This document shows positions 40,466 to 49,728 of a stretch of DNA of 64,000 nt, one piece after another (the first letter of the stretch is position 1; each line of letters begins with the position of its first letter). Both the position numbers and the translations under genes were made by a program. The DNA lies in assembly GCF_900114615.1 (NCBI RefSeq), contig NZ_FOTS01000012.1, positions 64,001-128,000 on the forward strand. Reading direction: 5' to 3'. The notes below the pieces were generated by a model. That model saw nothing but the letters and a program-made list of their open reading frames with translations. It had not been told where the DNA came from and did no database searches. Origin of the DNA: Pelosinus propionicus DSM 13327. GTDB lineage: Bacteria > Bacillota > Negativicutes > DSM-13327.

Positions 40466-41698
40466 TTACCACTCGCCGGTATAAGGGTTATAAGAGCAGG
40501 CAGCAGGAGGGGCCAGCCATGACTTATTAGGATCGTTGCCTTGAGCTAACGGACGACAATCCGTGCAAGCATAGCGATATTCACAATCCTTACATTTTTC
40601 AATTTGATTTTTATTCGTGTGCCAGCATTGTTGTAATGGCGAATCTGTAAGTACCTCAGCTAATGAATGTGTGAGAATATTGCCGCATACTTGATTTCTT
40701 GCAAAGATGCAAGGTATGATATCACCTGTGGAGGTAATCGCAAGTTTTCCTGCCAGGCATTGGCAGTAAGTTTGAGAAGCCATAAAAGAAGTTTCATCGG
40801 TGTAAAAAGGTGGCTTAATAGGCGGCTTGGTATAAGTAGTTGGAAGTAAATGCTGATCGTCCCCTCTGCCGGTGGGGCGAATCACATCGGGATATGCATC
40901 AGGCATACCCAATTCTTCATATAACTTAAGGATATTAGGCACTTCATGTTCATTAGCTTTCATAATAATAGAAGCGATGCGCAAAGGAATCTTGGCTTCT
41001 AGTAGTTTCTTGATAGCATTCATGGTTTTTGTAAAACTATTAGGATGCAAGGTCACGCTGTCATGGACGGAGGCGTTATTAGCATAAATAGTTGTGGCGA
41101 TGCTTACATTATATTGCTTAAAGAAATCGATACAGTCATCATCAACTAATGTAGCATTTGTAAAGATTTCGATGTAGTCATAACCGATTTCATAAGCTTT
41201 GATGACTAAGTCACGCCATTTTGGATATAGTAATGGCTCACCGCCAATGAATTGAATATCGGTAGCTCCTGCTGCTTTTGCCTCTTCTATTAAGGAAAGC
41301 CAGCGGTGATGAGGTACGAGATCTAATTCCTTGCGTGAAGGACCGCTTTCAGAGTAACAGTGCAAACACTTGCTGTTGCAGGCTGCTGTTAGTTCTAACC
41401 ACAGAAACTCAAGTTTGACGGGGGAGTCTGGCAAGGAGCGCTCTGGCAAAGATGCGGAAGATGTTTCGTCAAAGAATCCTAAATCTTTTTGTTCTAATTT
41501 ATTTAAGAAAGTCATGTATTGAGTGCTTTCGCTAGAAGACATATCCCAAAGATCTTCCAATGCGTTGTTCTGGCAGGCACTGAGTAGCCCGGCTGCACTT
41601 TGGTTAATGGAATGAACCTTTCCTGTTTTAAAGTCGTAGATTGCAGCACGAGTAGCACCTTTTACTAATTTGCAGTGTTTTTGTAAGTTATAATACAA
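40466..41698 (-). CDS. radical SAM/SPASM peptide maturase
   Basis: 410 residues; TTG start at 41698 eight bases after GGAGG. The first 100 residues (KGATRAAIYDFKTGKVHSIN) resemble a PqqD-like peptide recognition element. The radical SAM core has C107-x3-C111-x2-C114 (TAACNSKCLHCYSES) for the SAM cluster and the GGEPLLYP motif. The C-terminal SPASM/twitch region is cysteine-rich: QTYCQCLAGKLAITSTGDII, CIFARNQVCGNI, CWHTNKNQIEKCKDCEYRYA, CTDCRP and a final AACSYNP, enough for auxiliary Fe-S clusters. Enzymes of this kind install C-C or C-S cross-links on ribosomal peptides. The adjacent peptide is the probable substrate. No protease or exporter gene is next to it. Confidence 0.88.
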   Translation of the reverse strand: MYYNLQKHCKLVKGATRAAIYDFKTGKVHSINQSAAGLLSACQNNALEDLWDMSSSESTQYMTFLNKLEQKDLGFFDETSSASLPERSLPDSPVKLEFLWLELTAACNSKCLHCYSESGPSRKELDLVPHHRWLSLIEEAKAAGATDIQFIGGEPLLYPKWRDLVIKAYEIGYDYIEIFTNATLVDDDCIDFFKQYNVSIATTIYANNASVHDSVTLHPNSFTKTMNAIKKLLEAKIPLRIASIIMKANEHEVPNILKLYEELGMPDAYPDVIRPTGRGDDQHLLPTTYTKPPIKPPFYTDETSFMASQTYCQCLAGKLAITSTGDIIPCIFARNQVCGNILTHSLAEVLTDSPLQQCWHTNKNQIEKCKDCEYRYACTDCRPLAQGNDPNKSWLAPPAACSYNPYTGEW

Positions 41699-41786
41699 CA
41701 GATCAGCCTCCTTTTATGGATTTATTACATAATATGCAAAAAACGGTATCTTGGTGTGTGCCATCTTTCAAAAAAACAATCGAATG

Positions 41787-41815
41787 TTGACAAAGAATAA
41801 GATTACATATATAAT
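41787..41815 (+). promoter_or_regulatory. promoter of tRNA-Gly(GCC)
   Basis: TTGACA (41787-41792), 17 bp, TATAAT (41810-41815): perfect consensus. Confidence 0.8.
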
Positions 41816-41849
41816 TAACAACGTTGTTAATTAAAGTTAAATATAATAT

Positions 41850-41924
41850 GCGGAAGTAGCTCAGTGGTAGAGCATCGCCTTGCCAAGGCGAGGGTCGCGA
41901 GTTCGAATCTCGTCTTCCGCTCCA
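41850..41924 (+). tRNA. tRNA-Gly(GCC)
   Basis: Acceptor GCGGAAG/CTTCCGC, anticodon stem TCGCC/GGCGA with loop TTGCCAA (anticodon GCC), CCA. Single-gene unit. Confidence 0.97.
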
Positions 41925-41935
41925 TAGAAATTTTG

Positions 41936-41963
41936 AACTCGGCAGTTATTGCTGGGTTTTTTG
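41936..41963 (+). terminator. terminator of tRNA-Gly(GCC)
   Basis: AACTCGGCA...TGCTGGGTT with two G-U pairs, followed by TTTTT. Confidence 0.75.
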
Positions 41964-42151
41964 CATATATCTTGTTTTTGTTATTTACTTATGGTATCAT
42001 ATGGGGTATGACATTCTAAAGTGTAGTGATTTATGTCTAAAGTAAGGAATTTATTTGAACTAACATAGAAAACATGTTAAAAATGGTAATACTATTTTTG
42101 GCGTTACACATAATGTCGCCAACTAATTACATAGGGAGGATACAATACGAA

Positions 42152-43441
42152 ATGAAAGCAACAATGGAGAAAATAGACAATCATAAAGTGGTCTTTGAAA
42201 TTGAAGTACCTCAAGTGGAAGTAGCAAAAGCAGTTGAAAAGGCATATCGTAAATTATCTAATAAAGTGAATATTCCGGGGTTCCGTAAAGGAAAAACACC
42301 TCGTCGCATTTTAGAAATGCATATTGGTAAAGAAGCTTTATTGGATGAAGCTTTTGAAATCATGGCTAGCCCTGCGTATGCTCAAGCTCTTGAAGATAAT
42401 AAAATTGAACCAGTAAGCCGTCCTCATATTGATGTTGTTACTTTAGCTGAAGATAAAGATTTACTATTTAAAGCTACTGTAGTGGCAAAACCAGAAATTA
42501 CTTTGGGACAATATAAAGGATTGAAGATTGCTGCAGCAGTAGAAGAAGTTACAGAAGAAAAAATCAGCGCAGAAGTAGAAACGATGCGTAATAGCCATGC
42601 AAAAATGGTAGTAGCAGAAGATGCGGTTATTGAAGATGGTGATTTTGCTATTATTGATTTTGAAGGGTTTGTAGATGGTGTGGCTTTCCCTGGCGGAGAC
42701 GGCAAAGCTTATCCGCTGCAAATTGGATCGAACACTTTCATTCCTGGCTTTGAAGAACAAGTAATTGGTGCAAAAGCCGGTTCTGAAATTGATGTAAATG
42801 TAACCTTCCCTGCGGAGTATCACGCTGCTGATTTGGCAGGCAAAGAAGCTGTATTTAAAGTAAAAGTTCACGATGTAAAACGCAAAGAACTGCCAGCATT
42901 AGATGATGAATTTGTTAAAGATGTAAGCGATTTTAATACAGTTGAGGAATTAAAGGCTGATATTAAGAATAAATTAGAAAAGGCTGCTAGTGATAAAGCG
43001 GATCGTGATTTCCGTAATGAAGCGATTAAGCAAGCTGTGGAAAATGCCACAGTGGAGATTCCTGACGTTATGGTAGAAGACCGTATTTCAAAGATGATTG
43101 AAGACTTAGGTGCCAACTTAGAAAGTCGCGGAATGAAGCTGGATGATTATATGAAGTACATGAATACAGATATAGCGGCATTACGTCAAAATTATCATGA
43201 ATCAGCTGTAGCAAATGTTAAAACTGATTTACTGCTTGAAGCTATTGTAAAAGCTGAAGCATTAGAGGTAAGTGTTGAAGAAGTTGATGCTGAAATTGCT
43301 ACGATTGCTAAAGGATACGGCGCTGAAATCGAAGATGTAAAAGCGATTATCAACGGACAAGGAAAGATGTCTACTGTATTTGATTCTATATTACGTAAAA
43401 AAGCAGCTCAACTGATTATTGACAGTGTAGAAAAAGAGTAA
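42152..43441 (+). CDS. tig: trigger factor
   Basis: Ribosome-bound chaperone and peptidyl-prolyl isomerase acting on nascent chains. 429 residues from ATG 42152 after GGGAGG, the usual length; a longer frame upstream has no ribosome site. The ribosome-binding domain shows the signature NIPGFRKGKTPRRILE (residues about 40-55); the FKBP-type domain lies at about 160-245 (GDFAIIDFEGFVDG, PGFEEQVIGAKAGSEIDVNV); the C-terminal domain is helical. Followed by clpP after 31 bases and clpX after 14 more, the common tig-clpP-clpX order. Confidence 0.97.
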   Translation: MKATMEKIDNHKVVFEIEVPQVEVAKAVEKAYRKLSNKVNIPGFRKGKTPRRILEMHIGKEALLDEAFEIMASPAYAQALEDNKIEPVSRPHIDVVTLAEDKDLLFKATVVAKPEITLGQYKGLKIAAAVEEVTEEKISAEVETMRNSHAKMVVAEDAVIEDGDFAIIDFEGFVDGVAFPGGDGKAYPLQIGSNTFIPGFEEQVIGAKAGSEIDVNVTFPAEYHAADLAGKEAVFKVKVHDVKRKELPALDDEFVKDVSDFNTVEELKADIKNKLEKAASDKADRDFRNEAIKQAVENATVEIPDVMVEDRISKMIEDLGANLESRGMKLDDYMKYMNTDIAALRQNYHESAVANVKTDLLLEAIVKAEALEVSVEEVDAEIATIAKGYGAEIEDVKAIINGQGKMSTVFDSILRKKAAQLIIDSVEKE

Positions 43442-43472
43442 TAGAATAATAAATCAATAGAGGTGTTATGCT

Positions 43473-44078
43473 ATGAATTTTGTACCAATAGTAGTAGAGC
43501 AATCAAGTCGCGGGGAAAGGTCCTATGATATTTTTTCCAGACTTCTAAAAGATCGAATTATATTTATTGGTGGTCCCATTGATGATAATGTGGCGAATCT
43601 TGTCATTGCCCAATTACTGTTTTTGGAATCGGAAGATCCTGAAAAGGACATTCATGTGTACATTAACAGTCCAGGTGGTGTAGTGACAGCTGGATTGGCT
43701 ATCTATGATACCATGCAGTATATTAAACCAGACGTTTCTACTATTTGCCTCGGTTCAGCGGCAAGTATGGGGGCTCTTTTGCTTACTGCAGGTGCAAAAG
43801 GAAAGCGTTATGCACTTCCTTATGCCCGTATCATGATTCATCAGCCTTTGGGTGGTACTCAAGGGCAGGCTACCGATATTGAAATTCATGCTAGAGAAAT
43901 ATTGCGACTTAGGGAACTTCTTAACGGGATTCTTATTCAACACACTGGACAGACAAAAGATAAAATTGAGCATGATACAGAACGTGATTTCTTTATGTCT
44001 GCTGAGCAGGCTAAAGAATATGGTCTTATTGATGCTGTAGTTGTCCGTGGAGAAAAACGTCATGAAAGTCCCAAATAA
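43473..44078 (+). CDS. clpP: ATP-dependent Clp protease proteolytic subunit
   Basis: Tetradecameric serine peptidase, works with ClpX (next gene) or other Clp ATPases. 201 residues, ATG after GAGGTG. Catalytic triad: serine in [11 protein letters not shown], histidine in MIHQPLGG, aspartate in the [18 protein letters not shown] region. N-terminal [20 protein letters not shown] is the typical processed pro-region and axial loop. Confidence 0.97.
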   Translation: MNFVPIVVEQSSRGERSYDIFSRLLKDRIIFIGGPIDDNVANLVIAQLLFLESEDPEKDIHVYINSPGGVVTAGLAIYDTMQYIKPDVSTICLGSAASMGALLLTAGAKGKRYALPYARIMIHQPLGGTQGQATDIEIHAREILRLRELLNGILIQHTGQTKDKIEHDTERDFFMSAEQAKEYGLIDAVVVRGEKRHESPK

Positions 44079-44092
44079 AGAGGTGATATAGT

Positions 44093-45355
44093 ATGTTAAA
44101 ATTTGGGGATGACAAAGGTCAACTCAAATGTTCTTTTTGCGGTAAGTTGCAGGAACAAGTTAAAAAATTGGTAGCTGGTCCTGGTGTATACATTTGTGAT
44201 GAATGTATTGAACTGTGTAATGAGATTATTGAGGAAGAACTAAGCGGAGAAATTGATATTGAGCTTCGTGATGTTCCAAAACCTAAAGAAATAAAAGATA
44301 TTCTTGATCAGTATGTAATTGGTCAGGATGCTGCTAAAAAAACGATGGCTGTAGCGGTGTATAACCATTATAAACGTGTCAATTTTGGCAGTAAAATGGA
44401 CGATGTAGAATTACAAAAATCCAACATTGTAATGCTTGGACCAACTGGTAGTGGTAAAACACTATTGGCGCAAACATTAGCTAAACTACTAAATGTACCT
44501 TTTGCTATTGCTGATGCTACATCACTTACAGAGGCTGGATATGTTGGAGAAGATGTAGAAAATATTTTATTAAAACTTATCCAAGCGGCTGATTATGATG
44601 TGGAGAAAGCAGAAAAAGGAATTGTCTACATTGATGAAATTGACAAAATTGCCCGTAAATCGGAGAATCCGTCAATTACGCGTGATGTATCTGGAGAAGG
44701 TGTGCAGCAGGCACTTTTAAAAATTCTTGAAGGTACAGTAGCGAGTGTTCCTCCACAAGGAGGACGTAAGCATCCTCATCAAGAGTTTATTCAAATTGAT
44801 ACAACCAATATTCTGTTTATTTGTGGTGGTGCATTTGATGGCATTGATAAGTTGATCAGTGCTCGCACTGGTAAGAAGAATATGGGCTTTGGTGCTGAAA
44901 TAAGAAGTAAAGGTAAAAAGAACATCGGTGATTTGCTGCAGCAAATTCTACCGGAAGATCTTTTAAAGTTTGGTCTTATTCCAGAATTTGTTGGCCGTTT
45001 GCCAGTAGTGGTAACATTAGATGCTCTAGATGAACAAGCGCTGGTACGTATATTGTTAGAGCCTAAAAATGCCCTAGTAAAGCAATATCAGAAATTCTTA
45101 GAGATTGATAATGTGCAGCTTGAATTTAAAGAAGATGCATTAGATGCGATTGCTAAAGAAGCTTTGAAGCGTAATACGGGAGCACGGGGGCTTAGAGCGA
45201 TCATTGAAGGTATTATGTGCAATGTGATGTACGAAGTACCGTCTCGTGCTGATGTTGCTAAATGCACTGTAACAAAAGAAGTGGTTTTAAATAAAGAAGA
45301 GCCGATATTAGTTACGGTTGACCGTAAGTCTAAGAAAAAAGAAGAGTCCGCATAA
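44093..45355 (+). CDS. clpX: ATP-dependent Clp protease ATPase ClpX
   Basis: AAA+ unfoldase that delivers substrates to ClpP. 420 residues, ATG after GAGGTG. N-terminal zinc-binding dimer domain with [11 protein letters not shown] and CDECIELC; Walker A GPTGSGKT; Walker [11 protein letters not shown]; the IGF-type ClpP-binding loop position reads MGFGAEI here; sensor and C-terminal small domain with [10 protein letters not shown] strong terminator follows. Confidence 0.97.
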   Translation: MLKFGDDKGQLKCSFCGKLQEQVKKLVAGPGVYICDECIELCNEIIEEELSGEIDIELRDVPKPKEIKDILDQYVIGQDAAKKTMAVAVYNHYKRVNFGSKMDDVELQKSNIVMLGPTGSGKTLLAQTLAKLLNVPFAIADATSLTEAGYVGEDVENILLKLIQAADYDVEKAEKGIVYIDEIDKIARKSENPSITRDVSGEGVQQALLKILEGTVASVPPQGGRKHPHQEFIQIDTTNILFICGGAFDGIDKLISARTGKKNMGFGAEIRSKGKKNIGDLLQQILPEDLLKFGLIPEFVGRLPVVVTLDALDEQALVRILLEPKNALVKQYQKFLEIDNVQLEFKEDALDAIAKEALKRNTGARGLRAIIEGIMCNVMYEVPSRADVAKCTVTKEVVLNKEEPILVTVDRKSKKKEESA

Positions 45356-45368
45356 AGATAGCGAATGC

Positions 45369-45397
45369 AAAGGGGAGACAATGTCTCTCCTTTTTTA
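45369..45397 (+). terminator. terminator after clpX
   Basis: AAAGGGGAGAC-AAT-GTCTCTCCTTT followed by TTTATTT. Confidence 0.85.
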
Positions 45398-45483
45398 TTT
45401 ACTGTTTTTTACAGGATAAAATCAGGTTGTTTGCCTATACTAAAATTAGAATCAGAATTGTTGGGGAGGAGGTTTTTGAATCA

Positions 45484-47160
45484 GTGGATTATGCGATAAA
45501 CATTGTCACTGTGATACAATTCTTTTTTGCAGTTGTTATCGGGTTGTATTTTTGGAATTTACTGCGATCACAGCAAGGAAACCGAGTAGCAGTTGAACGA
45601 GAATCAAAAAAAGAAATTGACAAGTTGCAGAAATTAAGATCAATCTCTTTAACGGAACCTTTATCAGAAAAAACTCGACCTACGACTTTTGCTGAAATTG
45701 TTGGGCAAGAAGATGGTTTAAAGGCATTAAGAGCAGCTTTATGCGGGCCTAATCCTCAGCATGTATTAGTGTATGGGCCGCCTGGGGTTGGTAAGACAGC
45801 AGCAGCAAGATTGATACTAGAAGAGGCCAAGCGCAACAGTCTGTCACCCTTTTCGTCTAGTGCAAAATTTATTGAAATGGATGCAACGACCGCTCGATTT
45901 GATGAACGTGGAATTGCAGATCCGTTAATTGGTACAGTTCATGATCCTATTTATCAAGGTGCAGGTCCTTTAGGGGTTGCTGGCATTCCTCAGCCAAAAG
46001 CTGGAGCGGTAACGAAAGCTCATGGCGGATTATTATTTATTGATGAAATTGGTGAGTTACATCATATCCAAATGAACAAGCTGCTAAAAGTACTAGAGGA
46101 TCGCAAAGTATTTTTAGAAAGCTCCTATTACAATAGTGAGGATACCAACATTCCAAGTCACATCCATGATATTTTCCAGAATGGTTTGCCGGCTGATTTC
46201 CGGTTAGTAGGTGCAACGACACGCATGCCTCAGGATATCCCTCCAGCTATCCGCTCTCGATGTGTAGAAATATTCTTCCGTCCAATACTAGCGGAAGAAA
46301 TAAGTAGAATTGTATACAATGCTGCTAAAAAACTTAATTTTCCGATTGAGGATAAAGCTGTTGAAGTAATTAAACAATACTCTACCAATGGGCGTGATGG
46401 TGTTAATATTGTACAAATCGCGGCAAGTGTTGCAATTAATGAGTGCCGAGAGTCTATCACTTGTAAGGATGTGGAATGGGTCATAAATTTTGGACATTAT
46501 AGCAAACGACCAGAAAAGAAAGTTCCTGATGCTCCCCAAGTGGGATTCGTGAATGGATTGGCAGTGCATGGGGCTGATATAGGGGCAATTACAGAAATAG
46601 AGGTAACGGCTGTTTCAGGGACGGGTAAACTTACTATAACCGGAGTAGTTGATGAAGAAGAATTAGATGTACCAGGGCGTACCATACGGCGTAAAAGTAT
46701 GGCAAAATGTTCTTTGGAAAATGTTATGACTGTACTTTCTAATTGTTTTAAAATGGATATACATAGCTATGATATCCATGTGAATTTCCCAGGTGGAGGT
46801 CCTGTGGATGGTCCTTCAGCAGGAGTAACAATGGCAGTTGCAATCTATTCTGCCATTAAAGGGATTCCAGTTGATAACAAAATAGCTATGACAGGAGAAC
46901 TTTCTATTCGAGGATTAGTAAGACCTGTGGGTGGAGTAAGTGCCAAGATCTATGCAGCAGAATTGGCCGGAGCATCCAGGGTATTAATACCAAAAGACAA
47001 CTGGCAAGAGTCCTATCAGGGGTTATCAGTCCAAGTCATTGCAATTGAATCCCTTGAGGAAGCTATCGAGCACGCTTTATTAAAAACAGTTGATAGACTT
47101 CACAAAGATGCCATAATGCCTCAGTCCGAAATTTTAGCAGCGGCAGGCATGGAAATTTAA
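45484..47160 (+). CDS. lonB: membrane-anchored ATP-dependent protease LonB
   Basis: 558 residues from the GTG at 45484, about ten bases after GGAGG; this start gives the short N-terminus and the membrane helix (VIQFFFAVVIGLYFWNLL) expected of B. subtilis LonB, whereas an upstream TTG has no ribosome site. AAA+ domain with [12 protein letters not shown] (Walker A) and HGGLLFIDEIGEL (Walker B); C-terminal Lon-type protease domain with serine in GPVDGPSAGVTMAVA and lysine in GLVRPVGGVSAKIYAA. In Firmicutes LonB acts in sporulation, in the forespore. A small DUF378 gene follows. Confidence 0.93.
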   Translation: MDYAINIVTVIQFFFAVVIGLYFWNLLRSQQGNRVAVERESKKEIDKLQKLRSISLTEPLSEKTRPTTFAEIVGQEDGLKALRAALCGPNPQHVLVYGPPGVGKTAAARLILEEAKRNSLSPFSSSAKFIEMDATTARFDERGIADPLIGTVHDPIYQGAGPLGVAGIPQPKAGAVTKAHGGLLFIDEIGELHHIQMNKLLKVLEDRKVFLESSYYNSEDTNIPSHIHDIFQNGLPADFRLVGATTRMPQDIPPAIRSRCVEIFFRPILAEEISRIVYNAAKKLNFPIEDKAVEVIKQYSTNGRDGVNIVQIAASVAINECRESITCKDVEWVINFGHYSKRPEKKVPDAPQVGFVNGLAVHGADIGAITEIEVTAVSGTGKLTITGVVDEEELDVPGRTIRRKSMAKCSLENVMTVLSNCFKMDIHSYDIHVNFPGGGPVDGPSAGVTMAVAIYSAIKGIPVDNKIAMTGELSIRGLVRPVGGVSAKIYAAELAGASRVLIPKDNWQESYQGLSVQVIAIESLEEAIEHALLKTVDRLHKDAIMPQSEILAAAGMEI

Positions 47161-47179
47161 GTTTATAAAGGTGGTTAGG

Positions 47180-47380
47180 ATGGTTATGGATAGAATTGCT
47201 TTAATACTGGTCATTGTAGGTGCTCTTAATTGGCTGTTAGTTGGGTTATTTAAAGTGGATTTAGTAGCTGCGATTTTTGGTGGGCAGACTTCTTTCTTAA
47301 GTCGTATTATCTATGTACTAGTAGGCTTATCAGGCATCTGGTCCATCAGCTTTTTAAATAGAGGTAGAAGGTCAGCATAA
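47180..47380 (+). CDS. DUF378 small membrane protein
   Basis: 66 residues from ATG 47180, close to AAGGTGG (GTG 47171 and ATG 47186 are alternatives). ALILVIVGALNWLLVGLFKV then a second span IIYVLVGLSGIWSISFL is the DUF378 pattern (two spans, GALNWLLVG). Function unknown. A bidirectional terminator follows. Confidence 0.85.
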   Translation: MVMDRIALILVIVGALNWLLVGLFKVDLVAAIFGGQTSFLSRIIYVLVGLSGIWSISFLNRGRRSA

Positions 47381-47392
47381 GATATTGCAAGT

Positions 47393-47432
47393 TAGCAAGA
47401 TAGCCTTCTAAATAAAGAAGGCTATCTTGCTA
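47393..47432. terminator. bidirectional terminator
   Basis: 17-bp perfect stem TAGCAAGATAGCCTTCT with its complement, between convergent genes. Confidence 0.85.
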
Positions 47433-47438
47433 TTAAAA

Positions 47439-48920
47439 TTAAGATGTTGTTGCCAATAATAATCTAAAGTCATCACCATCCAGATATTCTTTTTCTAACA
47501 ATAAGGTGACTGCAGCTTGTAGGGTGGCTTGGTGAGTTAAAAGAAGAGTGTAAACATAACGTTCTACTTCCTTTAAAATGCTTGTTATAGTAGCATGTAA
47601 AAGATCTTTTGCGAGATCTTCTGCGGATATGATGCCTAATGTTGACAAGCCATTATGAATAATTTCTTTTGCTAAGTCGATTGCCTGCTTAAAATCATTG
47701 GATGCGCCTGTACTACGATTGCCTAAGTTTATTTCTTCAGCGATGGCACCAGCTAGTGCTACTGCAATTTTATTTTTAATTACATCTAATGTGTATAAAT
47801 ACGTATCATCTAATGTTGTTTGCCTTACATAACCTAAGGCATTACTGCGAGAGGCAATGTTGATTGTCGCTACAGAACCAGGCCGTGTGATTTCGCTTAC
47901 TAATGCATGTCCTGCTTCATGAATAGCAATACGTTCTTTTTCAAGTGTGTTTGGCCTTCGATCTAATTTTTCACCCATGATGACTTTATCAATTGCACTT
48001 TGAAAGTGTTCAGATGTGATGGTTACCTTTTCTTCACGCAGAGCCAGAATGGCTGCTTCATTCGTTAAGCTTTCTAAATGGGCTCCTGAAAAGCCAAAGG
48101 TATTTCTGGCAAGTGTTTCTAATGAGACGTCTGATGCTAAGGGCTTATTTTTAGTATGCAGTCTGAGGATATGCAAACGTCCTTTTTTATCAGGCAGTTC
48201 TACTTTTACGTGTCTGTCGAAACGTCCTGGGCGCAGTAAGGCCGAATCTAGAATATCTATACGATTGGTAGCGCCAATAATTAATATCTTAATGCTGTCA
48301 TCAAAAGATAGTCCGTCCATTTGCACCAAAAGTTCATTTAGGGTTTGGTCATATTCTGCATTTCCTGCATTCTGCCCCCGTTTTCCTCCCAGAATATCCA
48401 GTTCATCAATGAAAAGAATTGCACTATCTTTGCGTTGCTGCTTAGCGAGAGATTTGGCAGATTGGAACAATTCACGAACACGCTGAGCACCAACTCCGAC
48501 ATACATTTCTACGAATTCAGAGCCGCTAGCCGAAAGAAAAACAGAATCTGTAAATTGAGCAGCTGCCTTTGCTAAAAGAGTTTTTCCGGTACCTGGCGGA
48601 CCATTTAATAACACTCCTTTTATTGGGCGGATGCCTAAATGACTGAGACGAGATGAATCTTTTATAAACTCTACAGCTTCCCGCAATTCTTGCTTTGCAA
48701 CTTCTTGGCCCCCAATATCATCAAATTGAATGAGGGTAGAGGCAGATCGTTTCTTCTTATTCACAGCAAAAGACCTCTTAGTACCATTAGCGTAATAAAA
48801 GTAGATTCCAGTAACAGCGAGTACAACAATAAAAAATAGTAGGATGCTGTCATATCCCTGCCAAAGCATAAAAAGGAGAAGACCTGTGGTTACACCTATA
48901 CCCAACTCCGTTAAATACAT
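47439..48920 (-). CDS. FtsH-like membrane AAA+ zinc metalloprotease
   Basis: 493 residues, shorter than housekeeping FtsH (about 600-650) because the periplasmic domain between the two N-terminal spans is missing (spans at about 9-20 and 26-42). AAA+ domain with GPPGTGKT at 107-114, Walker B AILFIDELDIL at 167-177 and SRH ATNRIDILDSALLRPGRFD; zinc protease motif HEAGH at 334-338. The start codon follows directly after the stop of the upstream small membrane protein. Probably a specialised FtsH paralogue with that protein as partner. Confidence 0.88.
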   Translation of the reverse strand: MYLTELGIGVTTGLLLFMLWQGYDSILLFFIVVLAVTGIYFYYANGTKRSFAVNKKKRSASTLIQFDDIGGQEVAKQELREAVEFIKDSSRLSHLGIRPIKGVLLNGPPGTGKTLLAKAAAQFTDSVFLSASGSEFVEMYVGVGAQRVRELFQSAKSLAKQQRKDSAILFIDELDILGGKRGQNAGNAEYDQTLNELLVQMDGLSFDDSIKILIIGATNRIDILDSALLRPGRFDRHVKVELPDKKGRLHILRLHTKNKPLASDVSLETLARNTFGFSGAHLESLTNEAAILALREEKVTITSEHFQSAIDKVIMGEKLDRRPNTLEKERIAIHEAGHALVSEITRPGSVATINIASRSNALGYVRQTTLDDTYLYTLDVIKNKIAVALAGAIAEEINLGNRSTGASNDFKQAIDLAKEIIHNGLSTLGIISAEDLAKDLLHATITSILKEVERYVYTLLLTHQATLQAAVTLLLEKEYLDGDDFRLLLATTS

Positions 48921-49460
48921 CTATCTCACCTCTTTATCCTCTAATTGTCTGGGAATTACTTGGTAGAGATTCCCTGTTGCAGTGGTGAGCTGTATATATA
49001 GATAATTCGTATCTATATATACCTGTGCTTTTATATCAGCAGCAATGGCTTTTTCTTGAATACTGTTATGCATGCTGCTAAAGTTTCCTGTGGCGAGCCC
49101 TTCAAATATTTGATGATGAATAGAATAATAAAAATTCTCTAAGGAGGGAGTCTTATGGTCATGAAGGATGAGTTTATATTGCTTAGCTCCGATATTCGTC
49201 CTAATGGCGTGATTGATAGTCTCGTAAGTTGTTTGCAGATTATTGAGATTGCTAAGAGTCACATGAATTTCTAAAATGCTTTGGGATTTGTCTTGGTTGT
49301 TTAAGGTTACAGCTTCTACACCTTCAATGTCTTCTATGGCCAATATTAATGGTTTTGTCATTGTGTGCTGCTGCCAAAAATAATAGCTGCTGCTGGCAGC
49401 TGCGAAGGTGAAGAGGACACTGATGATAATAATTGACCAATTATATTTTTGCCAATTCAT
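48921..49460 (-). CDS. membrane-anchored protein, partner of the FtsH-like protease
   Basis: 179 residues from ATG 49460 after GAGGGG. One N-terminal span (WSIIIISVLFTFAAASSSYY), then an extracytoplasmic domain with ILAIEDIEGVEAVTLNNQD (alternating strands) and no recognised family. Stop and the next start are adjacent, so the two genes are coupled. It may supply the periplasmic part that the FtsH-like protease lacks. The 268-base divergent gap to lon holds no gene. Confidence 0.7.
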   Translation of the reverse strand: MNWQKYNWSIIIISVLFTFAAASSSYYFWQQHTMTKPLILAIEDIEGVEAVTLNNQDKSQSILEIHVTLSNLNNLQTTYETINHAIRTNIGAKQYKLILHDHKTPSLENFYYSIHHQIFEGLATGNFSSMHNSIQEKAIAADIKAQVYIDTNYLYIQLTTATGNLYQVIPRQLEDKEVR

Positions 49461-49728
49461 ATATTTTTCCCCTCTCAAATCCATGCCTTGTGTTCTGATA
49501 CGAGCATCTGACTTAGCTATTGGGCTAAATTAGTGAATAAAGAATATCTAGTTAACATAATATATTATACTATTGATTACAAATGGTGTAAAAGGTAAAA
49601 TTCTACTATTTTATACGTTTTTTATTTTCTACAAAAAGGATTTTTGCAGAGTAAATAAGAATATTTATAAATGTTAAGGATGAAAATAATAGTAATAGGA
49701 TAAGGACAATTTAAAGGAGATTAATTTT

